Source: Mycolicibacterium cosmeticum
GTDB taxonomy: Bacteria > Actinomycetota > Actinomycetes > Mycobacteriales > Mycobacteriaceae
Reading direction: 5' to 3'
Assembly: GCF_000613185.1 (NCBI RefSeq)
Contig: NZ_CCBB010000002.1
Location: 372,001-436,000 of the forward strand
Length of the DNA: 64,000 nt
Within the stretch, counting starts at the first letter, position 1, and each line of letters starts with the position of its first letter. Positions 36,478 to 43,883 of this stretch are shown here, in pieces. A model generated the notes under the pieces. It worked only from the letters and a program-made list of their open reading frames with translations, had not been told where the DNA came from and made no database searches. The position numbers and the translations under genes were made by a program.

Positions 36478-37482
36478 GTGAAACTCGACGACTCGGGTAT
36501 GCCAGCGCTGGCTTTCCTGCAGATGCTGGACAGTGAGGCGCTGGGGCATGACGCCAGCATTGCGCTGCGCAGCATCATGGTTCGCGAGCACGTCACCGAG
36601 TCGATGTTGGTGGGCCGCGACGCACAGGTCCCCTTACGGTGGTTCAGGGAGATATATTCCGATTTCGATTGTGATCAGGGAACCCGTCTGGGTTTCGCGT
36701 TCGCTGAACACGCCAAACTGACGTCCTTTGGGGCACTCAGTGTTCCCTTGGTCAGTGCGGGCTCGGTAGCCGAGGTTGTCGAGTTGCTCGCTTATCTGCC
36801 GGTGATCACCACAGCCCTCAGCCCGTCGTTCCATTCGACGGAACGCGGCCTGACGATCGGGCTCACCGGTCGCACCGGTGACGCGGCCCTGAACTGCCTG
36901 GCCGTCACCTACGGTGGGCTGGCGCTGCTGCGTCTGCTCGACATGCTTGCGGGTGCCGTACCGAATATTGAACTGCATCTGAGTCATTCAGCGCCGGAGT
37001 CGTGGGTTCTTCATGACGAAGTGTTGGCGGGTCGGATCTTCTTCGACGCCCCCAGCTCGTTCATCCACGTTCCCGCGGCTACACTCGAAGAGGTCTGTCG
37101 ATTCACCGATCCTGTGGCGTATCGGATTGCCGTCACCGATTTGCAGCGAACTCTCGATCAACGACGTGACGCATCGTTCTCCGAAAAAGTTAGAGACCTG
37201 CTGGAGAAAGATCCCGGACAAACGAACATCAGCCGGACGGCGGGCGAGCTCTCGATATCCCCGAGCACGCTGAAGCGGCGCCTGCGCGAAGAGGGGACCA
37301 CCTTTCGCGAATTACGTCAGTCGTTCTTGCAGGAGCGAGCAATTCTGCGACTTCTCGACAGATCGGTGTCTGTGAGCGAGATCGCGGCAGAACTCGGGTA
37401 CGCGGACCTCACGAACTTCACACATGCCTTCAAACGGTGGACCGGTCGTTCACCGCGCCACTTCAGAAGAACGCGCGACTGA
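36478..37482 (+). CDS. AraC-family regulator of the CYP153 operon
   Basis: 334 residues. N-terminal arabinose-binding-like domain of the type found in MmsR/OruR-class regulators (REHVTESMLVGRDAQVPLRWFREI). C-terminal double HTH: TNISRTAGELSISPSTLKRRLREEGTTFRELR and VSEIAAELGYADLTNFTHAFKRWTGRSPRHFR. GTG with GGAGG four bases ahead. Divergent from the ferredoxin gene with 115 bases between starts, so likely the activator of alkane-type hydroxylase expression, as in other CYP153 clusters. Confidence 0.9.
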   Translation: MKLDDSGMPALAFLQMLDSEALGHDASIALRSIMVREHVTESMLVGRDAQVPLRWFREIYSDFDCDQGTRLGFAFAEHAKLTSFGALSVPLVSAGSVAEVVELLAYLPVITTALSPSFHSTERGLTIGLTGRTGDAALNCLAVTYGGLALLRLLDMLAGAVPNIELHLSHSAPESWVLHDEVLAGRIFFDAPSSFIHVPAATLEEVCRFTDPVAYRIAVTDLQRTLDQRRDASFSEKVRDLLEKDPGQTNISRTAGELSISPSTLKRRLREEGTTFRELRQSFLQERAILRLLDRSVSVSEIAAELGYADLTNFTHAFKRWTGRSPRHFRRTRD

Positions 37483-37753
37483 GCGCGCATAGATCCGTCC
37501 TGGCGTGTGCTGGGCGCCCATCGGAACCGGCGGGCTCCACGATCGGCCGCATCTGTCACGTGGACAGGGTCGAGAAACGACACGAGCGGCGCGGGTTCTG
37601 GTCATCCCGGCACCGTCTTGGGAAGAGCCGCAACGATTTTCCAGATTTTTCATACCGCGCTAGGGGCGGGGGTGACTCGGACCGCCGGGCACGCTATGCT
37701 AACCGTCGTTCACGTCGGGGTCGGCGTTGAACGCGTGGTCGAGAGGAGCCCGG

Positions 37754-38920
37754 ATGTCACACGACCAGCCGGCCATCATTGGTGCCGCCGAACTCACTCC
37801 AGGAAGAAACGTTCCGAACACCTCCACTGAATTGCATGTGCGCGCCGCGGTCGCGGCTCTCGCCGACGCAGGGGTGGCCCCAGACGAGGTCGACGGTCTC
37901 GTGTGCGCTGGGCCGATGACGAACGAGGGCTCGGTCTTCCTGTCCGAGGACCTCATGGACTATCTCGGGCTGCACAACCTGAAACTTCAGATGACCTGTC
38001 AGCTTGGCGGCGGGACCCATCTGGCCATGACGCGCATGGCGAGTAACGTCATCGCCCGAGGCGAGGCCGAGACGGTGCTGGTCGTGTCGGCGGGCAAGTT
38101 TCCGCCGATACGCGATGGCGGGCGCGAACTGATGGCGCTGGTGTGTGACCACGCGTTCGAGATGCCCTACGGACCGTCCGTGCCGGCGCTCTACGGCTTG
38201 ATCGCGCAGGCATGGATGCACGAGACAGGACAGGGCAAGGCGGACATCGCCGAGGTCACCGCGTCGCAGGACCGCTGGGCGGCGCTGAACCCCGCGGCGA
38301 TCGCGCACCGCTCGCAACGCCTGAGCGTGGAGGACGTGCTGGCGTCCCGACCGATCGCCGGGCCGTTCCACTTCTACCACTGCTCGATTCCCTGCGAGGG
38401 CGGTGGCGCGCTCGTGCTGGGCTCGGCCCGCCGGGCCCGCCAGGGCAAACACCGGCCGGTACACCTGCTCGGGTTTGGAGAGGGTCACACCCACGGCTTC
38501 CTGACCTCGCTGGCCCGCCCCGGTCGTACCGGGGCCGCCCGTTCTGGTCCGATGGCCTTCGAGCGCTCCGGACGGGCGCCGGCCGACATCGACATCGCCT
38601 TGCTCTACGACGCCTTCGCCTCAAACCCGGCGATGATCCTGGAGGAGGCGGGCTTCGTGAAGCCCGGCGGGGCAGGCGATTTCTACCGTGACGGCCGCGC
38701 CGATCCGGGCGGCGACCTTCCGGTGAACACTGACGGCGGCCTGATCCGGTTCGGGCACACCGGGACCTCCTCTGGCATTTCGCAGATCCTCGAGGGTTAT
38801 TGGCAGTTGTCCGGTCGCGCCGAGGGCCGTCAGGTCTTCGGGGCGGACACCGCGTTCGTGCACAGCTACGGCTCGATGCTGTGCAGTCACGTCAGCATGG
38901 TGATGGAGGGAGCGTCATGA
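37754..38920 (+). CDS. Thiolase-like protein (lipid-transfer/acetyl-CoA acetyltransferase type)
   Basis: 388 residues. SCP2-thiolase-like: AIIGAAELTPGRN, LVCAGPMTNEG, LQMTCQLGGGTHLAMTRM, VLVVSAGKFPP and the C-terminal GLIRFGHTGTSSGISQILEGYWQL. It is followed in the same operon by an OB-fold Zn-ribbon protein; such pairs form complexes that catalyse aldol or thiolytic steps (compare steroid Ltp2-type aldolases with DUF35 partners). ATG at 37754 chosen for GGAG just upstream. First gene of the ten-gene operon; its stop overlaps the next ATG. Confidence 0.86.
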   Translation: MSHDQPAIIGAAELTPGRNVPNTSTELHVRAAVAALADAGVAPDEVDGLVCAGPMTNEGSVFLSEDLMDYLGLHNLKLQMTCQLGGGTHLAMTRMASNVIARGEAETVLVVSAGKFPPIRDGGRELMALVCDHAFEMPYGPSVPALYGLIAQAWMHETGQGKADIAEVTASQDRWAALNPAAIAHRSQRLSVEDVLASRPIAGPFHFYHCSIPCEGGGALVLGSARRARQGKHRPVHLLGFGEGHTHGFLTSLARPGRTGAARSGPMAFERSGRAPADIDIALLYDAFASNPAMILEEAGFVKPGGAGDFYRDGRADPGGDLPVNTDGGLIRFGHTGTSSGISQILEGYWQLSGRAEGRQVFGADTAFVHSYGSMLCSHVSMVMEGAS

Positions 38921-39354
38921 CCGCAGCTTCGAGTTCGCTCGACGGTTTGCACGATCCTGAGGCGCTGCCGCCGCTGACCGATGTCAACCGTCCCTACTTC
39001 GCAGCAGCGGCCCGCGGCGTACTCGTCTTCCAGCGGTGCGCGAACGGCCACCCGTTCCTCTACCCGCGGCTGGTGTGTCCCGTCTGCCATGACGGTGAGT
39101 TGGCCTGGGAGACCGCGGCGGGTACTGGTGAGATCGTCAGTTTCGCGCCGGTGTACCGCCCCCCGTGGGACTCGTTCCCGCGCAGCGAGCCGTACGTCGT
39201 CGTGCTCGTTCGTCTGGACGAGGGGCCGCAGTTGTTGGCCAGTCTCGAGGGCGTGGCCCCCGATGAAGTTGCGATCGGCGCAAGAGTGCGCGCAGTGTTC
39301 GAGCGGGTGAACGAGGACCTTGGGCTGGTCCGATTCAGGCCGGCGGCGTCGTGA
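38917..39354 (+). CDS. DUF35 OB-fold, Zn-ribbon partner protein
   Basis: 145 residues. Rubredoxin-like Zn-ribbon around QRCANGHPFLYPRLVCPVCHDG, then an OB-fold (GTGEIVSFAPVYRPPWDSFPR, EPYVVVLVRLDEGPQLLASLEG). Proteins of this family are obligate partners of the thiolase-like protein encoded immediately upstream, stabilising or channelling acyl-CoA. Start overlaps the thiolase stop by four bases, strongly supporting the pairing. Confidence 0.9.
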   Translation: MTAASSSLDGLHDPEALPPLTDVNRPYFAAAARGVLVFQRCANGHPFLYPRLVCPVCHDGELAWETAAGTGEIVSFAPVYRPPWDSFPRSEPYVVVLVRLDEGPQLLASLEGVAPDEVAIGARVRAVFERVNEDLGLVRFRPAAS

Positions 39355-40394
39355 GCACGTACGGGGTCTCGGTGCTCGGCGCGGACTTGGCCACCCTTGT
39401 CGAGACCGCCGAGGCTACCGACCTCGCCGGCTTCGACGCCGCCTGGGCCTCGGAGTTCTACTCGCGCTCCGGCTCGATCTCGATGGCCGCGATGGCCGCG
39501 CGCACAAAGCGCTGCCGCATCGGGTCGTCGATCCTGTATGGCGTCGGGCGCAGCCCGCTCGTGCTCGCCACCGAGGCGCGTGACCTCGACGAGCTTTCAG
39601 GCGGGCGCGTCGTACTCGGGCTCGGCAACGGCACACGCCGCATGATGAGCGACTGGCACGGCGTGGAGGACACCTCCGCTCCCGCTCTGCGCATGGAGGA
39701 GCTGGTCCCGCTCGTGCGTCGGATCTGGAACCTGCACGAGGGCCCCGTGCGCCATGAGGGGCGCTTCTACCGGATGAATCTCGTCCCAACCGGCGACGTC
39801 GCGCCGCCGAAGCGAGCGATCCCGATCATCACCGCGGGCGTGCGTCCGCGGATGTGCGAGGTGGCAGGGCGCGTAGCCGACGGGTTGGCTGGTCATCCGC
39901 TGTTCACCACGAACTACGTCGAGGAGGTCGCCCGCCCAGCCGTCGTGCGCGGTGCGGAGCGGGCCGGACGCGATCCCGCCGACATTGAGATCGTCTCAAT
40001 GGTCATCTGCGCGGTGCACGACGACCCACAGATCGCACGTCGTGAGGCCGCGCAGCAGATCGCGTTCTACTCCTCGGTGAAGACCTACGAGCACGTGCTC
40101 GACGTCAGCGGTTTCGCCAGGCAGGGAGCGGCCATCCGCGACGCGTTCGCGCGGCGTGACCTGCCGGCCATGTTCGCCGCGGTCACCGACGACATGATCG
40201 ACGCGATGGCGGTGGCCGGCACCGCCGCCGAGGTCCGAGAAGGGCTGCGCCGCTACGAGGGCGTGCTGGACCACATCGTTCTCTACTCACCCTCGATTGG
40301 CCTCGCGCCCGAGCGCATCGCCGAGAACCTCGGCAGCCTCATTCGCGATTGTGCGCCGGCCTTCGCCGGCGGGAAAGGTGACCAGAGTGGCTGA
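39351..40394 (+). CDS. LLM-class flavin-dependent oxidoreductase (F420/FMN)
   Basis: 347-residue luciferase-like barrel. Features: TDLAGFDAAWASEFYSRSGS, RIGSSILYGVGRSPLVLATEARDLDELSGGRVVLGLGNGT and a C-terminal GTAAEVREGLRRYEG. In mycobacteria this class often uses coenzyme F420 to oxidise alcohols or reduce enones. Coupled to neighbours by four-base (upstream) and eight-base (downstream) overlaps. Substrate not deducible. Confidence 0.87.
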   Translation: MSTYGVSVLGADLATLVETAEATDLAGFDAAWASEFYSRSGSISMAAMAARTKRCRIGSSILYGVGRSPLVLATEARDLDELSGGRVVLGLGNGTRRMMSDWHGVEDTSAPALRMEELVPLVRRIWNLHEGPVRHEGRFYRMNLVPTGDVAPPKRAIPIITAGVRPRMCEVAGRVADGLAGHPLFTTNYVEEVARPAVVRGAERAGRDPADIEIVSMVICAVHDDPQIARREAAQQIAFYSSVKTYEHVLDVSGFARQGAAIRDAFARRDLPAMFAAVTDDMIDAMAVAGTAAEVREGLRRYEGVLDHIVLYSPSIGLAPERIAENLGSLIRDCAPAFAGGKGDQSG

Positions 40395-40845
40395 CGCATC
40401 GCTCATCGGGACGCAACTCGGGAGGACCACGTTTCCCGTCGACCGGTCCAAAGTGCGCGAGTTCGCACTTTCGCTCGGCGACCGCGACCCGGTCTACCAG
40501 GACGTCGCGGCCGCCCGCGCCGCCGGCTTCGGCGCGATCCCCGCTCCTCCGACCTTCGTAGTCTCCTCGGCTCACTGGCGCGCCGACGACGATATGTTCG
40601 GCGCCCTCGGGCTCGACCTGCGACGCGTACTGCACGGTGAGTGCGGCTGGGAGTATTTCGCGCCGGTGTTCGTCGGCGACGAGCTCACCGAGACTCGTCG
40701 GGTGTCGAACGTGACCAGCCGCGAGGGCAAGCGCGGCGGCACCATGACAATCGTGACGATCGAGACCGACTTCACCAACCAGCGCGACGAACTCGTCGTG
40801 CGCCAGACCGACGTCTTGATCGAAACCGGAGGCTCCACCCAATGA
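40387..40845 (+). CDS. MaoC-like hotdog protein, N-terminal (FAS1-DH) type
   Basis: 152 residues, single hotdog. Pattern SKVREFALSLGDRDPVYQDVAAARAAGFGAIPAPPTF is the substrate-binding half of heterodimeric (3R)-hydroxyacyl-CoA dehydratases such as HadAB or the ChsH-type enzymes; it lacks the catalytic D-x4-H of the partner. GTG at 40387 chosen; GTG at 40378 also possible. It overlaps the preceding and following genes and should form a heterodimer with the next product. Confidence 0.84.
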   Translation: MADASLIGTQLGRTTFPVDRSKVREFALSLGDRDPVYQDVAAARAAGFGAIPAPPTFVVSSAHWRADDDMFGALGLDLRRVLHGECGWEYFAPVFVGDELTETRRVSNVTSREGKRGGTMTIVTIETDFTNQRDELVVRQTDVLIETGGSTQ

Positions 40846-41267
40846 CGACATCCCCCGCGCCGGTGGCGTTGGCCATCGGCGACGAGATGCCGAGCTCACA
40901 GTTCGGCCCGCTGACGCGCTCGCACATCGTCCGCTACGCCGGCTCCGGCGGCGACTTCAACCCGATCCACCACGACGAGGAGTTCGCCCGCGCGGCCGGC
41001 ATGCCCGGTGTGTTCGGTATGGGACTGCTGCACGGCGGTGTGCTCGCGCAGCGGCTGACCGCCTGGGTGGGGCTGGCCAACATCCGCTCGTTCCGCATCC
41101 GGTTCACTGGTCAGGTATGGCCCGGTGACCTGCTCAGCTTCGGCGGCAGGGTCACCGGCGTGCGCGAGGCCGGAGGGCACCAGGTGGCAGACCTCGAACT
41201 CGTGGTCACGCGCCAGACCGGCGAACCCGCGATAAAGGGGAGCGCCGTCGTGCAGGTGGCCCGGTGA
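40842..41267 (+). CDS. MaoC-like hydratase, catalytic hotdog subunit
   Basis: 141 residues. The hydratase-2 motif YAGSGGDFNPIHHDEEFARAAGMPGVFGMGLLHGG carries the catalytic Asp and His. Adds water to an enoyl-CoA, probably together with the preceding non-catalytic hotdog protein. ATG overlaps the previous stop by four bases; stop overlaps the next start by four. Confidence 0.88.
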   Translation: MTTSPAPVALAIGDEMPSSQFGPLTRSHIVRYAGSGGDFNPIHHDEEFARAAGMPGVFGMGLLHGGVLAQRLTAWVGLANIRSFRIRFTGQVWPGDLLSFGGRVTGVREAGGHQVADLELVVTRQTGEPAIKGSAVVQVAR

Positions 41268-41791
41268 GCGCGCCAACGAGCGACGTCACCGGCCTCGGGA
41301 TGACGTTCGGGACCTTCGACGAAGGCCGGGCGTGGGTCGGTCATCGCTCCGAACCGCGGCATGCGTGGTTCCCGATCGACCGCTCGATGGTGTTGTACTA
41401 CTGCTCGCTCGTCGAGGACGCGAACCCCCGTTACTGGGAGGGTGAGGACTGCCCGCCCGGGCTGCTGATGAGCCTCGGCTTCGCGCCGCAGTGGGTGCCC
41501 GGGTACCTAGCGCGTGCCGACATGATGTTCGCGCTCAGCGTCCCGTTGCCGGGCCACCACATCATCAACGCCTCGACGACGACGGAGTTCGAACGCCGGC
41601 CCCGGGTAGGCGATCACGTGTCGATCGTGGAGGAGATCGCCTCGATCTCCGAGCCGAAGACGACGCGGGTGGGCACCGGCGTGTTCATCACCACGGTGAG
41701 CACCTTCTCCGACCAGCACGGTGAGGTCATCGGCCGCAACACCAACGTGCTCTTCCGATACGACACTGCCGATAGTGACGGCGCATCATGA
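41264..41791 (+). CDS. MaoC-like hotdog protein, second N-terminal-type subunit
   Basis: 175 residues. Hotdog pattern of the non-catalytic type: WFPIDRSMVLYYCSLVEDANPRYWE, PLPGHHIINASTTTEFERRPRVGDHVSIVEEI, VFITTVSTFSDQHGEVIGRNTNVLFRY. Resembles the first half of two-subunit hydratases. GTG start overlaps the previous stop. Likely partner is the product of the next gene. Confidence 0.8.
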   Translation: MSAPTSDVTGLGMTFGTFDEGRAWVGHRSEPRHAWFPIDRSMVLYYCSLVEDANPRYWEGEDCPPGLLMSLGFAPQWVPGYLARADMMFALSVPLPGHHIINASTTTEFERRPRVGDHVSIVEEIASISEPKTTRVGTGVFITTVSTFSDQHGEVIGRNTNVLFRYDTADSDGAS

Positions 41792-42258
41792 ACGACTCCG
41801 CCGAGCACAGCATGGTCCGCGTCCCCGTGCGGTTCGAGGACATCGCCGTCGGCGACACCCTGACGCCCGTCTCGATCGACATCAGCTACAAGCGCATCTG
41901 CATGAACGCGGCTTCGACATGGGACTGGTTCCCCGGTCACCACGACCCCGACTACGCGCGCAGCCAGGGCCAGCGCACGATCTACCTGTCAACCCTCTTC
42001 TTCCATGGCTTCATCGACCGCGGCCTCAACGAATGGGCCGGACCCGACGCACTCATCCGGCGCCGCAGAATCTCAATGATCCGGTCGATCTACCCGGGCC
42101 AGACCGCGACCCTGAGCGGCAAGGTCGTGGCCAAACGCGACGATGGCGGACGGCGCCTCGTCGACCTCGAGTTGCTCGTCTCGAGCGAAGCTGGTCCGTG
42201 CGTGCCGAGTGAAGCCACCGTTGAGCTGGCCGACCCGTTTGTCGAGGTGCCGGGGTGA
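41788..42258 (+). CDS. MaoC-like hotdog protein, fourth in tandem
   Basis: 156 residues, hotdog: VRFEDIAVGDTLTPVSIDISYKRICMNAASTWDWFPGHHDPDYARSQGQ, with aspartate/histidine residues (PGHHDPDYA) near the place of the hydratase-2 motif, though the motif itself is altered. RRRRISMIRSIYPGQTATLSGKVV follows. Together with the preceding product it forms a second potential heterodimer, perhaps a hydratase for a different intermediate. ATG overlaps the previous stop. Confidence 0.8.
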   Translation: MNDSAEHSMVRVPVRFEDIAVGDTLTPVSIDISYKRICMNAASTWDWFPGHHDPDYARSQGQRTIYLSTLFFHGFIDRGLNEWAGPDALIRRRRISMIRSIYPGQTATLSGKVVAKRDDGGRRLVDLELLVSSEAGPCVPSEATVELADPFVEVPG

Positions 42259-42301
42259 ACTGCCACTCACATGCGAGGCGACGGTGAGGGACGGAGGCTC
42301 G

Positions 42302-43069
42302 GTGGCCGAGCAACCGATTCGCTACGAGGTCGTCGACAGCGTGGCCTGGCTGACGATCAACCGGCCCGAGGCGCGCAACGCGCTGAACAACGCTGTGCGC
42401 ACGGGGCTTTTCGACGCGGTACGCCGCTTCAATGACGACGACGCGGCGAAGGTGCTCGTCCTCACCGGCGTGGGCGATAAGGCGTTCTGTGCCGGCGGGG
42501 ACTTGAAGGAGATGGCGCACAACGCGCTCAAGGTTCCGCCGAAGGACTTCGCTCCGCAGTTCGGCCGCAACATCGATGTCGCGAAGCCGACGATCGCGGC
42601 CGTCAACGGTGTCGCTTTCGCCGGGGGCTTCCTGCTCGCGCAGCAGTGCGACCTGGTCGTGGCTGCCGAACACGCGACCTTCGCCGTCAGCGAGGTCAAA
42701 GTCGGCCGCGGGTCGCCCTGGGCGGCACCCCTGTCCTGGCTGGTGCCTCCGCGCATCGCCATGCAGATCCTGCTGACCGGCGAGCCGATCACCGCCGAGC
42801 GCGCCCACCAGGTCGGCTTGGTCAACGAGGTGGTGCCAGCCGATCAGTTGCGCGAGCGTACCCAGCAGTTGGCGCTCAGCATCGCCGCGAACGCACCGCT
42901 ATCGGTGCTTGCGTCCAAGCGCACCGTGTACCTCTCGGCACAGCACCCCCTCGCCGCCGCCTACGACCTGGCCGACGAGATATGGGAGCCGGTCTATCTG
43001 AGCGACGACGCGCAGGAAGGCCCTACGGCGTTCCGCGAGAAGCGCGCACCACAGTGGAAGGGACGCTGA
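42302..43069 (+). CDS. Enoyl-CoA hydratase/isomerase (crotonase) family protein
   Basis: 255 residues. Oxyanion-hole segments AFCAGGDLKEM and AAVNGVAFAGGFLLAQQCD, then FAVSEVKVGRGSPWAAPLSW. Of the two crotonase glutamates, the first (usually in GGGCELA) is replaced (GGFLLA), while the second (SEVK) is kept, so simple hydration is not assured. In an Atu-type pathway the corresponding enzyme is AtuE, isohexenylglutaconyl-CoA hydratase. GTG at 42302 follows GGAGG (42293-42297); an in-frame GTG at 42284 is possible. Confidence 0.86.
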   Translation: MAEQPIRYEVVDSVAWLTINRPEARNALNNAVRTGLFDAVRRFNDDDAAKVLVLTGVGDKAFCAGGDLKEMAHNALKVPPKDFAPQFGRNIDVAKPTIAAVNGVAFAGGFLLAQQCDLVVAAEHATFAVSEVKVGRGSPWAAPLSWLVPPRIAMQILLTGEPITAERAHQVGLVNEVVPADQLRERTQQLALSIAANAPLSVLASKRTVYLSAQHPLAAAYDLADEIWEPVYLSDDAQEGPTAFREKRAPQWKGR

Positions 43070-43070
43070 C

Positions 43071-43883
43071 ATGGCGGTGACCATGCAGTCGGTAATCGTC
43101 GACATCGAAGCCGAAACGGCCGCGTTGCGCGAACTCATCGCACCGCTGCCCGAAGGTCCGCGCGGCTGGGACGCGCCGACTCCGGCCGTGGGCTGGGCGA
43201 TCCGCGACCAGATCAGCCATCTGGCGTTCTTCGACGACGTGGCGGTGCGCTCGGCCACCGACCCCGACGGTTTCAGCAGCGACTACCTGCCGATGATGGC
43301 CGACGGAAGCATCTCACCCGACGTCATCGCTGAGCGCTACCGTCAAATGCCGGCTGCCGACCTGCTCGCGTGGTTCGACACGTCGCGTGCAGCCCTCGTT
43401 GCGGCGTTCGCGGACATTGCCCCGGCGACCCGCCTGCCGTGGTTCGGGCCGCCGATGAGCGCGGTCTCGTCGCTGACAGCGCGACTCATGGAGACCTGGG
43501 CGCACGGCCAGGACATCGTCGACGCGCTCGGCGCGACCCGCGAGGCCACGGCACGGCTGCGGCACGTGGCCCACATCGGGGTGGGTGCGCGCGCTTTCAG
43601 CTACCTGGCCAACGGTCTGGACCTCCCCGCGGACCCGGTACGCGTCGAGCTGACCGCTCCGGACGGCAGCGTCTGGACGTGGGGGCCAGCCGACGCCGCC
43701 AACCGCGTGAGCGGGCCGGCGCTGGACTTTTGCCTGTTGGTGACCCAACGCCGCCACCGCGACGACACCGCTTTGGTCGCCGACGGACCGCTGGCCGACC
43801 AGTGGCTCGCGATCGCCCAGGCCTTCGCGGGGCCCCCTGGCGGCGGGCGCGTGGCGGGCCAGTTCGCAGGGGGGCAGCGGTGA
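43071..43883 (+). CDS. TIGR03084-family protein (mycothiol-dependent-enzyme-like, DinB fold)
   Basis: 270 residues. N-terminal helical bundle with metal-site histidines in DQISHLAFFDD and METWAHGQDI, matching the maleylpyruvate isomerase N-terminal/DinB-like fold. The C-terminal part (VRVELTAPDGSVWTWGPADAANRVSG) is a small alpha/beta domain. Members occur in actinobacterial catabolic operons. Reaction unknown; a mycothiol-dependent isomerisation or hydrolysis is a family-based guess. Start follows the crotonase stop by one base; stop overlaps the AtuA gene by four. Confidence 0.83.
   Translation: MAVTMQSVIVDIEAETAALRELIAPLPEGPRGWDAPTPAVGWAIRDQISHLAFFDDVAVRSATDPDGFSSDYLPMMADGSISPDVIAERYRQMPAADLLAWFDTSRAALVAAFADIAPATRLPWFGPPMSAVSSLTARLMETWAHGQDIVDALGATREATARLRHVAHIGVGARAFSYLANGLDLPADPVRVELTAPDGSVWTWGPADAANRVSGPALDFCLLVTQRRHRDDTALVADGPLADQWLAIAQAFAGPPGGGRVAGQFAGGQR

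Noticed and set aside
37690..37720. Possible shared operator between the thiolase-like operon promoter and the TetR promoter near 46215
   Set aside because: The two stretches share only CGTYGTTC-like text and no inverted symmetry, so the similarity is too weak.
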